Positions 9,086-18,889 of a DNA stretch of 21,096 nucleotides are shown here, piece after piece. This stretch comes from Chara braunii (Eukaryota > Streptophyta > Charophyceae > Charales > Characeae). Below the pieces are notes generated by a model. It was not told where the DNA came from, made no database searches, and saw only the letters and a list, made by a program, of their open reading frames with translations. The stretch lies in NCBI GenBank assembly GCA_003427395.1, contig BFEA01000370.1, forward strand, positions 356,335 to 377,430, written 5' to 3'. A program made the position numbers and the translations under genes. Numbering within the stretch: the stretch's first letter is position 1; each line of letters begins with the position of its first letter.

Positions 9086-9589
9086 ATACCAAAGGGACTG
9101 GGAGTGCTGTTGTGATGTCGTGTTGTTGTGTTATTTTTTTTGTGGCCTTCCATGTGTGTGAGTGTTGTGGTGTAACGAGTGGTGTGTGTGATGCGTCCTA
9201 GTCGACCAACGTCGAGTCGCGCTTGGGACCTTAACCCCCTAGTGCGTCGATTCGCGTATGGGCTCGATTTTGAGAGTCGACCGCGCGTACCCCCTATGCT
9301 ACAACGAATGAGAAACGCCCTCGGCTGGGCCACCTCTGCAATTGCATACGAAAAGCTTTCGCATGTGGTTCAGTAGCTCGGCAGGGATATGGTCACCTAA
9401 GGGATGGTGACAGCTCCCGTAGGTGGAGGTAAGCGGTGTCTCGCGTGACCCTATCCTGTCGTAGGGGCTCGCGAGAGGTACGGCTGGCGCACTCGGCCGG
9501 AGCGGCAAACGCTCTCCGCGACAAGTCCTACCAAATCCTGCGTGACCCTGCCGGGAGGGTCCCCGTGCGGGACCGATGCGCTCGAAAGG
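9086..9589 (+). other. Hairpin-rich segment just before primer-binding site (putative 5' LTR end)
   Basis: In an LTR retrotransposon the primer-binding site directly follows the 5' LTR, so this stretch is the likely R/U5 end. It contains a two-tier hairpin (9439-9476), GGTCCC/GGGACC (9558-9574), and CATACGAAA/TTTCGCATG with one mismatch (9345-9365). A canonical terminal CA was not found next to the primer-binding site, and the matching 3' LTR is not visible in the window. Confidence 0.45.
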
Positions 9590-9607
9590 TGGCGCCGTTG
9601 CCGGGGA
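9590..9607 (+). other. Primer-binding site, tRNA-Asp type
   Basis: TGGCGCCGTTGCCGGGGA is complementary over 18 bases to the 3' end of plant tRNA-Asp(GUC), CCA included, as I remember that tRNA. This site starts minus-strand DNA synthesis. It lies 313 bases upstream of the Gag start codon on the same strand, as expected for the gag-pol element. Several plant Ty3/gypsy families use this site. Confidence 0.88.
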
Positions 9608-9920
9608 TCTCGGCTGCCTACTTGGGTCCTTAAGAGAACGAACCCAGGTTAAGTGCAGGCTGATGATCTAAGCAAAACGACAAGAGCTTATGGTTTGGAT
9701 TGTCTTATATAAGAAGATTGTGTATGAGACAAGACTAAGTGATTAGAAGTGCGATTGAAGGTTATATCGAAAGGCTCCGAGTAACTAACAATGGAATGGT
9801 TAGCTCAGCCTTGAGGTAGAACGGTTAGATAGGACTTAGGACAAGCCCCCTAGAACTTGACAAGCTGTCTGGTGGGCTAACCTTCTTTCCTAACAGGTTG
9901 GTTAGCCAAGGGAGGTAAAG
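9608..9920 (+). other. Leader between primer-binding site and gag
   Basis: A 313-base untranslated leader. It carries a TATATAA word (9706-9712) and, just before gag, a splice-acceptor-like stretch with a branch-point-like GCTAACC and a pyrimidine run ending in TAACAG (9875-9896). Whether it is spliced cannot be told from sequence alone. Confidence 0.5.
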
Positions 9921-11756
9921 ATGTCGGACGCAGATGGAATTGAGCGGGGTCCGGCAGCTACGCCAGAAGACTTTGTCAAGGCCATTGCGAAAAGAGAGCT
10001 AGCACGACTACAAGTGCCGAAGGTTGACATCTTCTGGTTTGAAAAGGAAAGGGTGTCCAAATGGCTAGAGCTGTTGGAACAGGTCACAAACGAGGTGTCG
10101 GATGAGGATAAGTTCAAATTCCTACCCAGGTACGTCTGGTGGGAAACCCGACCCAAAGTAATGAAGGTGGCTGCTGGAGCAGGGGGAAATTGGGCCAAGT
10201 TCAAAGGAGAAGTGCAGAGGCGTTTAAAGCTAGGGGATGGTCTGCTAACAAAGACAGACCTATAAATGTTACGACGCGATGAGTTTTCCACTGTGGGGGC
10301 TTTCGTTACGGCATTCGAAAAGATGGCAAGAAAAGCCCCAGGATTGGCTGAAGAAGAGCAATGTGCAACCTTCCTGGGACACTTCAAGAATTAGGAAGCC
10401 TCTACGCTAACCAAGAAGGTTGCGTCGGAAAAGAAGTTGACTCGGGCTGCCATAAAAGGAGGCGTGATAGATGGGGAACTGGATCAAGTGGATATCTTCC
10501 AAATGCGACAGGCTAGGAATAAAAGGAAGGTCTTGGACGCCACGACGAGTGACGGGCGAGACTTTAAGAAACTGATAGAAGAGGCTGTTGCCCAACTCGA
10601 AGCAGAGAAAGAGGCAAAGGCAGCCAGAAAGGATATGGCAACACCGCGGACCCAAGGAAAGGCAAAGAAGGCGGTGGTGCAAGAAGAGGAAGAAGAAGAG
10701 CCTGAGCCTTTGAAGTTGACAAAGGCCCAGAGAAAGGCGAAAAATTTGGCTCAAAAGGGGCAAGGCTCAGGAAGGGGTTAAGTTCCGCAAGCGACAGCAT
10801 TGCCACCCCCTCAGTCGCCTAGTCAAGCCGCACCAGCACCCTATGGGCCATGGCCAGACTATGGACCTCCAGGCCCTTGGCATGGGCACTGTTCGTACGC
10901 ACCATGGCCGATGAGTGGGCAACATGGGTCGTGTACCGGAGCGCCAATGAGTACGGCTTCCTGCGGATGTCTGAGGCCCCAGTCTCAGCAAGTGAGTCAC
11001 CCGAACCCACCACCAAACGCACCTCAACAGTCAGCCCCACAAGGGTCGCAAGGCAATCAAGGCGGCGAACGCGGACAAAATCAAGGATGGGGCCGAGGGC
11101 AAGGAAATGGTGGCCGAGGAGGAAATGGCAGAGGGAGCGGGGGTGGAAATTCTACAGGCAGAGGAAATGAGGACTGTACTGCGTCAGGGAGTAAGGGCGG
11201 TCAAGAAGGTGGAAGAGGCTCCAACAGAGGAAGGATAGATTGGAGGAATGCCATTTGCTGACATTGTGGACAGAAGGGTCATACCATCAAATTCTGCCAC
11301 GTCCGGAGAAACGATGAGGATGAAGGTCTAATCAGCACTAACTATGACGGGGACATGTACGACAAGTGGGGGTACTATCTTGACCCAAAGACCGCTGACG
11401 GTACGAGGAAGGAGGCTCTACGAAGAGCCCAGGCTGGCGCACCACCCGCGCCTCCGGCCGTGTTTCGGATGTGGCAGGAGAAAGAGGTCCGCAGTGACAT
11501 CAGGGTGGAAGAGGTAGGAGAGAACAAGGAAGTAGAGCAGGGAAGGAAAGCCGACACCGTCAAGGAAGAGCCGATCATAGTGGAATCAGATGACGAGATA
11601 GAAGAAGACTGTTGGAACAGATCGCGACATGCTACGATAGGGGAGGACTGCTGGAGAGAGGCTCGAAAGACGATGGAGAGGATGGAAGACTTGATAGCCA
11701 AAGTCGGGAGGTACGAGCAAAAGCTGACCGATATGTGTGAAGAGGTCAAGGACTGA
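9921..11756 (+). pseudogene. gag: Gag part of the gag-pol element
   Basis: Gag forms the capsid and packages RNA. The N-terminal ~115 codons read VDIFWFEKERVSKWLELLEQ and similar, a helical capsid-like domain with the F-x-E-x-E pattern common in Ty3 Gags. A Lys/Glu-rich segment follows (about 10560-10760), then a Pro/Gln-rich part (10800-11060), a Gly/Arg-rich part (11070-11240), a CCHC zinc knuckle (11256-11297), and an acidic segment with WNR/CWREARKTMERMEDLIAKV helices (to 11753). Stops at 10263, 10392, 10779, 11259 and 11754 break it into five open pieces in the same frame. With no stop at 11754 it would run directly into protease, so the end given here is only that stop. Confidence 0.88.
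11256..11297 (+). pseudogene. CCHC zinc knuckle of Gag, interrupted by TGA
   Basis: The pattern is C-x2-C-x4-H-x4-C, reading C-stop-HCGQKGHTIKFC. The second position is TGA (11259-11261), most simply a former Trp codon TGG. All four zinc ligands remain. The knuckle binds RNA in nucleocapsid. Confidence 0.88.
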
Positions 11757-12353
11757 AGAGGTAAGGAGCCATTGGTATACCTCTACGACCTACGTCCAGG
11801 CTCGCAAGGAGGATCTGGCAACTTACCAAACGTCACGATCTCGGGGCCATCACCAGGGTCCGGAATGACCTATAGACCACCCTCGAGATCGGGAAGAGCA
11901 CTGCAGGCTGTCAAGACAAGAGCTAAGGGGCCGGTGAGCCCCGAGATGTCAGCCAAGGATGTTACTGAACCTAGTGGAGAGAAGGAAGTTGTGGACGTCC
12001 CAGAAGGAGAGGACGACAAGGACGACAGGTTGAGAAAAGAAGAGGACGAGAAAGTCGAGCAAAGAGCTGAGAAGAGAGGCGCAAAGCCTGATACGGACAA
12101 GGCTCAGGAAGTAAAGAAGAAGAAGTATGTTGTCCGAGTAGATGAAGGATTCGATGTGGAAAAAATAATGGATAGGATCCTTGAGGGTCATAATCATCTT
12201 ATGAACCTAAAGGACGTCCTGGCTTTAGCGCCAAGGCTCAGGGATGAGCTAAAAGTGCGATTGTCCAGGAAAGTGGTGGCCAGTGTGCGACTAGGGGTTA
12301 TAATCCCTAAAGAAGCTGAATGGGATGAGACCGGAACTAAGATGGATTGGAAG

Positions 12354-12641
12354 TCTGTGGCGTGTGGTTGCCTTGATGTAGTAGTGAAGGGAAAGACGTG
12401 CACAACAATGGTGGACAACGGCGCAGAGATGAACCTCATAAAGGAGGAACATGCTGTGCGTTTAGGAATGGAGATAGATCGCTCGGACAATGGGGTGTTG
12501 ATGGGGGCGAACAGTCGGTCAGTGTTCATTGGGACCGCGTCGTCAGTAATCCTGGAGATTGGGAAGGTGAAAGTGATGAGTTGTTTTTTTGTGATGCCTG
12601 ACCTTGACCACCCCATCCTACTGGGTAGGTCATTCCTAAGT
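12354..12641 (+). pseudogene. Retroviral-type aspartic protease
   Basis: The protease cleaves the polyprotein as a dimer, each subunit giving one D-[ST]-G-A active site. Here the site reads MVDNGAEMNLI (Asp at 12414-12416). Asn replaces Ser/Thr, which one G-to-A change of AGC would give. The flap-to-end region and the typical C-terminal ILLGRSFL (hydrophobic-hydrophobic-G-R) are present. TGA 12642 follows directly, in a context (FLS-stop-TEMVI) consistent with a lost Trp. Position between zinc knuckle and RT fits pol order. Confidence 0.85.
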
Positions 12642-13081
12642 TGAACGGAGATGGTCATCCTCAACAAACACGATGGAACTATGTTCCTTGTCCTATGTGA
12701 TCCAGTATGCGAAAACTACGAGGTTATAACCTGCAAGAACACAGGATCTAGGCGCATAAGGAACCGACCCAATCCTAGTTCATTCACCATCGAAGAATCA
12801 GAAGACGAGAGGTTAAGGATTGAAGTCGGTCAGTATGAGGAGAAAAGAGAGTCGGAGGCACTAACCCTGAGCTTGATAAACATAGGTGATGCTATGGACA
12901 TAGTATCAACCTATGGGATGGCAGATCCAGAGGCTGTAGAAGCCTTAAGAGAGAAGGTGGTAGAACAGATGGGCGCTGAAGAAATGGAATTGGTGTATCG
13001 AACACCAGGGAAGACAAGTGGAGCAAGTGGAGCACAACCCCAAAGCGCAACTCGGCCTTTTTTAGAGGTGGGCTCAAGCAG

Positions 13082-13429
13082 GGTGCACAAAGGCGGTACA
13101 AAAGGGTAGATTATAAGTGTCGCCCTGTTCCCGTACTCGTCACCGAAGAGCAAGAAGTCTGAGCGGGAACGAGAGCTAAGGAGAAGGATGAGCAGGAGGT
13201 GATGCCGGGGGTCAGGTGCTTTGTCTGGGATCATGTGCAAGACTTGTGCAAAGTCCTGGACCTACTGAAGGAGCATAACCTTACTTCCAGTGGGTCAAAG
13301 TCAAGACACTGCATGAACGGAGCCACTATCTTAGGATTTGTGTCCAACGAGAGGGGTCGTCGGTCAGACTCTAAGAAGACGATAAGATTCTCGAGTGGCC
13401 TACCCCGTTCCAGACTATCACAGAGGTGA
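13082..13429 (+). pseudogene. Reverse transcriptase remnant (thumb only)
   Basis: Reverse transcriptase copies the element RNA into DNA. In the frame starting at 13082 the pre-RT linker is read up to TGA 13160. The text then moves within about 40 bases to DHVQDLCKVLDLLKEHNL and ATILGFVSNERG. The latter matches the RT thumb segment that normally follows the YxDD box by ~50 residues (E-F-L-G-x-V-S-x-x-G type). Fingers and palm, including the catalytic YxDD, are absent: about 150-200 codons are lost. A one-base frame change at 13378-13383 joins this to the RNase H frame through ILEWPTPFQTITEVRSFL. Confidence 0.8.
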
Positions 13430-14022
13430 GGAGCTTTCTGGAAACGTGTGGGTTTTGGAGGATCTTCATAAAAGGGTTTGCGGCAAAGACGGAGCAGTTA
13501 CGAAAGCTTGTGCGCCAGGGCCAAGACTGGGAATGGGGAGATAAGCAGGAGTCCGTAATAGAAAATCTGAAGAACGAGTTGGAGGAAGGAGACCTAGTAC
13601 TAGGGGTACCAGATCATGCGGCTGTGGTGACCAGACCTTTCATCGTGGAGACGGATGAAGGGCCAACTGCGTTAGGAGGGGTGTTGATTCAGCGAGATCC
13701 CAATGGAGAAGAACGACCATTGAGATTTGAGAGTCGGACGCTCAAAATATCTGAGAGGAACTACTCCCAGTTTAAGCGCGAGACCTTGGCGGTTCTTCAT
13801 TGCTTGAGGATTTTCAGGAACTACCTCTTTGGCAGCAGGTTTGTATTGAGGGTGGACGCAACTGCTCTGGCTGGCTCTCTCAAGAACTTCGCTCCTTCAG
13901 ATCCGACCATCGCCAGATGGCTAACGTACATCTGGATGTTCGACTTCGAATTGGAGTGAATTCCGGGGAACAAGAATAGAGCGGACGGGTTGAGTTGAGT
14001 CGACTGGGACAAAAACAACCAA
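13430..14022 (+). pseudogene. RNase H domain with RT connection
   Basis: RNase H removes RNA from RNA:DNA hybrids during reverse transcription. The connection SFLETCGFWRIFIKGFA begins near 13430. Four acidic positions of the Ty3 RNase H fold are visible: Asp in VETDEG (13654), Glu in KRETLAV (13780), Asp in RVDATAL (13855) and Asp in NRADGLS (13984). Two stops fall near the end: TGA 13957 in ELE-stop-IPGNKN, where Trp is usual, and TGA 13996 after GLS, where Arg (CGA) is usual. Confidence 0.87.
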
Positions 14023-14025
14023 GAA

Positions 14026-15809
14026 GTGATCGAGGATGCTCCGTCAGTTGACGGGTTCCTGAACAGTGAGGAGGATGTGAGACTTCACATCAACTCCTGG
14101 TCGTTAGCCGTGGGTAACTATGTTACTCTTGGACGACCTGTGTGGCTTGCGCCACCAGGACATGTACGACGATCAGAACTAGTCCTTAAGCCCTACATTG
14201 AAGAAGACTCGTGGGGAATGCCAGGCGTGGATTGGATGATGGAGTTGGCTTTAGCAGGCAAGTACCAACTGCATGAGGACCCGCTCACGATTGAGGATGG
14301 GCCGCTACAGGTGGGCAAGCACGAGAAAGTGATAGGTAGGGTGTATCTGCTGGCAAATGCATTGCTTCAGGAAGAGGCAGTCATGAATACGGCGCTAGAT
14401 AAGGAAGAGGTGGTAGAGCAGGAAGAGGGTGATAATGTGATCCACGAAAGAGAGATGATTTTGAGGAAGGTGAGATTAAGGAAACGTTTCGAGCATAGGA
14501 GTATGAGGGAGTATACCTTGAACTCGGAATGCTGCTGTCGTGTGAGATGAGGGAAAGAGACGCTTGTGCCAGAGTCCTGAAGATGAGGCCTAGTTTTCTA
14601 GTGAGGGATGACCATCTGTTCATGAGAAGCAAAGGGAAGGCTCCCTGAAGAGTAGTCTGCGACGTCGCTCGCCAGATTGATGTTATGGCAGCGCTGCACG
14701 ATGGTACGACGCGTGGCCACAGACGCACGGATACGACATACCTCAAGATACACGAGTTTTACTATTGGGATGGCATGGCGCAGATGATCGATGATTATTG
14801 TAAGTCTTGTGTACCATGCCAGGAGCGATCCTCGCTTAGGCCAAGAGAGTCGCTGCACCCAAGGTATGTTTGTGAAGTTGGAGCGGTCGTACACCTGGAT
14901 CTGTTGGCAATGTCGCTGGGGATAGGGAGCTACAACTTCATCTTTGATGCGCGGGACAACCTCTCTGGGTTTGTGGATGGCCGGGCCATTCGCACGAAGA
15001 CTGAGGAAACGCTGGCCCGATGCATTGAAGAGTACTACCTGCGTTATCCCTTTGTCTCCAGGTTTGTGATGGATAGAGGGTCTGAGTTCACCTGTGCAGA
15101 AGTGAAGGCACTCTTAAAGAAGTATGGGGTAATCGCCGAGTACACTACTGCGACGCACCCTCAAGCTAATGCACTGGTGGAGAGAGGGCATAGCACCATC
15201 ACGAACCTTATCGCCAAATGGACTGATGGCAGGCCCAATCAATGGCCGAATTTCCTAAGGGTCGCTTTCTTCGTAGATAATATCACTGTCAGGAGAAGCA
15301 CCGGCTACGCACCAACCACGCTATGGTATGGCAGGCACGCAACGTTTCCTATCGAAAGCTTCCTAAGGACCTGGAGGCGGCAAGACCTCGAGACTGATCT
15401 GACCTTTGAGGAACTGCAAGATTTAAGAGCAGGCCAGATTGGCGCCATAGAGGACAGGATTGAGGAAGCCGCGAGTAGGACGACAGATAACCGTACCAAG
15501 GATAAGTTTTGGTGGGATAAGATGGCGAGGGTGAGAAAGGAGCCTCTCAAGGTGGGAGACATTGTGCTGTTGTACAACTCCTCCCTGGAAAAGCAGTAGT
15601 CACGGAAGTTAGACAAGAGGTGGTTGGGACCATACAGGATCACCAGGTGTGGTGAGCATGGAGCCTATCAGATTGAGGAGATGAATGGGACGACATGGAA
15701 AGATTGGGTGTCAGACTCGAGGCTGAAGAAGTTCGTTGCTCGAGATGAGGTGAGTAGGGATCTCACCAGTTACGATTATTCCTTTGAGTGCTTTATACAG
15801 ATGTATTAG
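14026..15809 (+). pseudogene. Integrase region (HHCC, DD35E core, GPY/F)
   Basis: Integrase inserts the cDNA into the genome. A linker (14026-14520) is followed by a frame change near 14517-14523 and TGA 14646. The zinc-binding part has His 14697, His 14718 and the pair CVPC (14808, 14817). The catalytic triad is Asp in HLDLLA (14898), Asp in MDRGSEF (15072) and Glu in VERGHS (15180). The last two are separated by exactly 35 residues (DD35E). A C-terminal WLGPYRI (15621-15641) is the GPY/F module; no chromodomain follows. TAG 15597 interrupts KQ-stop-SRK, most likely a former Trp. From 14685 to 15596 there are 304 open codons, the best preserved part of pol. Confidence 0.92.
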
Positions 15810-16035
15810 TATGAATAGAGTATACAAGATATGATTCTCAGTAGAATAGCATGATAGGTTGCGACTTGTTGGTAAGACTCCTGTATGTATGCACATATAA
15901 ATAGGCAGGTAGGTGGGATAGTTATGGGAGGGCTATGTCTGTCTCCTGTTGTGTTTTGTCTGACATCGCTTACCCTCTGTGTCCTCTCGTTCATCTCTTC
16001 CTCGTTGTGCAGGCTTGACACCGCTTGGGGCAGCC
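15810..16035 (+). promoter_or_regulatory. Spacer with TATA-like box and splice-acceptor-like end
   Basis: Between pol and the next ORF lies TATAAATA (15896-15903), then a donor-like CAG|GTAGGT at 15909, and a pyrimidine-rich run ending in TTGTGCAG (16005-16012), 24 bases before ATG 16036. The downstream ORF may therefore have its own promoter or a spliced leader. The donor is too close to the TATA box for both to serve one transcript, so this stays a suggestion. Confidence 0.35.
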
Positions 16036-18254
16036 ATGCCAAGAGGGAGGGGAGGGGCAGAGCCAGTGGAAACCCCTCAGGGGGCAACTAGACAGAGGGC
16101 GCAGATGGGGACCAGGAGAGAGGACAGGCCTCCAGTTTTTTAGGGAGGGAACATTGAGTTGTTCCTGATTGAGTTCGAGAGGCATGCAAGAGAATTTGGA
16201 TGGGATGGCACCGGAATGTTGAGAGAGGTGCGTGGCACAGGCGAGTGGAGAGATCTCATTGCTAACCTTGTCAGGCAATCGCTGAGTTGGCAAGATTTTG
16301 AGCGGAAGATGGAGGGTCTGCACCCGTCGCCATTGGGGAGAGACGGGCAACCCATCCGATTTGACTCCCATAATCTGGGGGAATTTCTGTGGGCCTAAGA
16401 CTTATACGCTGATGACCTCAATATTCCAGGAGAGCAGAGGGTGGGGAGTTTCTTCTATTTGTGAGGCGGCACTTCAGACCCTTTGTTCGATCTATCGTGA
16501 CATCTGCTATGAGTTGGGGACATTGCAAGAAGTTGTTGTGGGACTACTATACTCCAGCTCACCAGACAGGTGAAAGAAGGGGTATGGACAAGAGAAGGCG
16601 GGAACCAGAAGCAGAGGAAAGGAGGACTTATGAGCAAGGCGGGTCAACAGGGACTCAGAGGGAGGACAGGAAGAATGAGTACAAGTCCCACTGGCAGGAG
16701 AAACCAGGGGGGTCAGTTGGTCCAAATATGCCTCCACAGCCTGCTCAGAGGGAGGCAGATTGTCCTATGCCGGACAGGGAGCCAGACATACCTCATGAGC
16801 CATATGTGCAAGAGCAGAAGGAGAAGCAGTCTGCCCAGGAGAAGGAGCCGGACAGAAAAGAAAGAGCGGCAACGGACCAGGAGATCAAGGTTCAACTCAG
16901 AATGAAGAACCTTGCTGAGCTGCATGAGAGGATGCAGCAGGGGAAAGAGCCTGAGCAGGTGGATGACAAGAGTGGAAAGGGCACTTACACTGAGCAGGAG
17001 GACCTTCCCCTATTTTCAGAGGTATGGGTTACCTTTGACAAGCTGATGGACGTTGCAGGAAGGTCAGGGCGGCATCATCAGGAGATGGGGGTTAAGTTAG
17101 TCTCCACAGACCTACTCAACCTGAGGGGCGCGATGAAGGAAGGCTTCGCAGCAGCCAGGGCATCAGATCAGAAGGTTGGAGACAGGTTGACCAAGGTGGC
17201 ACAAAAGGCATATGGCCAGAGAGTGGACTGGGAAAGAGAAGATGGGGACCTGAAGAAGGAGCTGGGAAGACAGGGCAAAGAAATGGAGGCAGTGAAGGCA
17301 TATATGGAGAAGGTCAGGGTAGAGAATGAGGCCATCAGGCAGGTCAACCAGACCCTCAACAAGATCACTGATGCCCTGAGGGCCTATCTATACGCACAAC
17401 AGGTATCCTTCCAGGCCAAGGAAGCAGAGTGGGAAAAGAGAGTACAAGACCTCAAAGCCAAGTATAGGCAGCAGGCTCCAACTACAGTGGTTGATTGGAC
17501 AAAGGTCCAAAGATTTGAAATCAGAGAACAGCCTGCAGAGGAAACATTCAAAGGTCAGGAGGAAGGAGAGAAGGAGGCCCAACAGGAAGGTGAAGAGACT
17601 CTCTTGATAGACAAAGAGGTGTTGGAGCTGCAAGGGGCCCTAGCCGAGAAGGGCTCAGAGGTCGGAGAGTTCGAGTGGAGGTTGCCAGCTGGTCTGACAC
17701 TGGGACAGGAACCAGCAATGACATCGGATAGACCACCTACTGAGGTCATGGAAGTTGAGGTGGTATTACCTACAACTCAGGGAGAGACTATGAGACAGCA
17801 GAAGGGTCAGGAGAGCGTAGGCCAAACCATGGTGGAGGCTGAGTCAAGGAGGGATCTGAAGGACTATCAGGAGTCAGCTATACCTCAGGAGATGCCTATT
17901 ACTACAGATCTGAGGGATGCATTGGGATCTTGGGCCACTGGGTCAGCACCAGAGGGACGTGTTGATGAGCAGGTGATGCAGGCAGGCGATAGAGAAGCCT
18001 GCCCCACTTCCCCAGAGGTCCCACAGCAGGAGGTTACGAGCAACATCTCAACAGTCCTGTCATCAGTACCCTTGCAAGAAGGAGACAAGGTATCTCAGAA
18101 GAAGGTTGGCAAGTGCTTCTATTGCAAGAAGGGCAAGCATCGATCTGGTGATTGCCCCAAGGGCCTTAAGGACGAGGCAAATAGGTTGGTTACCAGAGAG
18201 TCATCTGGAGTGTGGAGGAATAGAAATGGAAACCTAGTTCCTAAAGACTCGTGA
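16036..18254 (+). pseudogene. Second Gag-like gene with C-terminal CCHC knuckle, 5' part broken
   Basis: ATG 16036 starts a basic N-terminus (MPRGRGG). TAG 16141 interrupts it, followed by ELFLIEFERHAREFGWDG, a capsid-like Gag helix region. TAA 16396 and a one-base shift near 16443-16449 then switch the frame. From 16461 (first ATG 16509) the frame is open for 597 codons to TGA 18252. This part has a charged Glu/Gln/Lys-rich segment, a probable coiled coil (about residues 238-339 counted from 16461), acidic low-complexity sequence, and CFYCKKGKHRSGDC (18114-18155), a perfect C-x2-C-x4-H-x4-C knuckle, 33 residues before the end. It is either the gag of a second retrotransposon or an extra ORF in the env position of the upstream element. 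The zinc knuckle implies nucleic-acid binding. No protease or RT follows it. Confidence 0.8.
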
Positions 18255-18889
18255 TGGGGTAAGAGCGCAGTTGTATAGACAACTGTAGGAGGCCATGAGT
18301 GATCAGGAATAAGGTTTTCTAATAAGGGTCGGAAAAGACTAAGTCTAGTATACGCGAGACATCTCTAACTCTCTGACTGATGGTTACTTGTATATAGGAG
18401 GATACATGGAGGATTGGATCAGACCCATGTACATCAGCAAGTTGAGTCAGTAGTAAGATGTTACCTCCGCATTGTAGACTTGAAAACTTTTTTTAACACT
18501 GAGTACGACTTTGACTATTTTTTCCTTTTTTTTTAATGTGATGTAGAGTGTTAATATCCTTGAAGAATAAACGCTCGTGAGTGTGGAGCGACTGTCGAGT
18601 TCTCGTACGTCGACGCTTGGATACCATGAGTCTTGCTGGATACCTGAAATATTTGTATGATACCTTGATTCTGTGATAAGGACAAGAGCCTTTGCTTATT
18701 TGCAGGGCCCCATATCCTGTGTATATATACGAGTCTCAAACCTTGTCTCTGTGTTGTGTATGTTGTGTCACACTCACTCTCAGTTGTGAACTTGCCCATA
18801 TGGATGATAGTGTGATGAAGTGAATGTTGTGAGGCGAACTGATCTGCACTTTCTTCCACTGTACTTGCGCATCCCTGTCCTAATGACAA
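18255..18889. other. 3' non-coding region after the second gag-like ORF
   Basis: No gene is recognised. It contains a CAGTTGT/ACAACTG hairpin just after the stop (about 18268-18285), T runs at 18488-18535, and an AATAAA at 18566-18571. A 112-codon open frame on the minus strand (18551-18889) has no recognisable motif and I do not call it. Confidence 0.45.
18566..18571 (+). terminator. Possible poly(A) signal
   Basis: AATAAA lies 312 bases downstream of the second gag-like stop and just after T-rich sequence. It is a candidate only, since the hexamer is common in AT-rich DNA. Confidence 0.25.

Larger units (their letters stand above)
9921..15809 (+). pseudogene. gag-pol: Decayed Ty3/gypsy gag-pol
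   Basis: This is the polyprotein region of an LTR retrotransposon, in the order Gag, zinc knuckle, protease, RT, RNase H, integrase; that order defines Ty3/gypsy. ATG 9921 opens a frame that continues through Gag and protease to about 13080, so gag and pol were one frame. Internal stops are at 10263, 10392, 10779, 11259, 11754, 12642, 13160, 13957, 13996, 14646 and 15597. Frame changes fall near 13078-13094, 13378-13383 and 14517-14523. The fingers and palm of RT are missing around 13160-13200. The true stop is TAG 15807-15809. Most premature stops can be explained by TGG to TGA/TAG or CGA to TGA, the transitions left by cytosine deamination; the ancestral codons are inferred. It cannot make a working polyprotein. 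Confidence 0.93.

Noticed and set aside
9902-10806. Minus-strand ORFs of 80-161 codons across gag
   Set aside because: They lie antisense to well-supported Gag sequence and have low-complexity, Ser/Leu-rich translations typical of shadows of Lys/Glu-rich coding strands.
9921-15809. Reassigned stop codon (TGA read as Trp) instead of decay
   Set aside because: TAG and TAA also interrupt the frame, three frameshifts and a deletion are present, and two TGA codons sit where Arg is expected.
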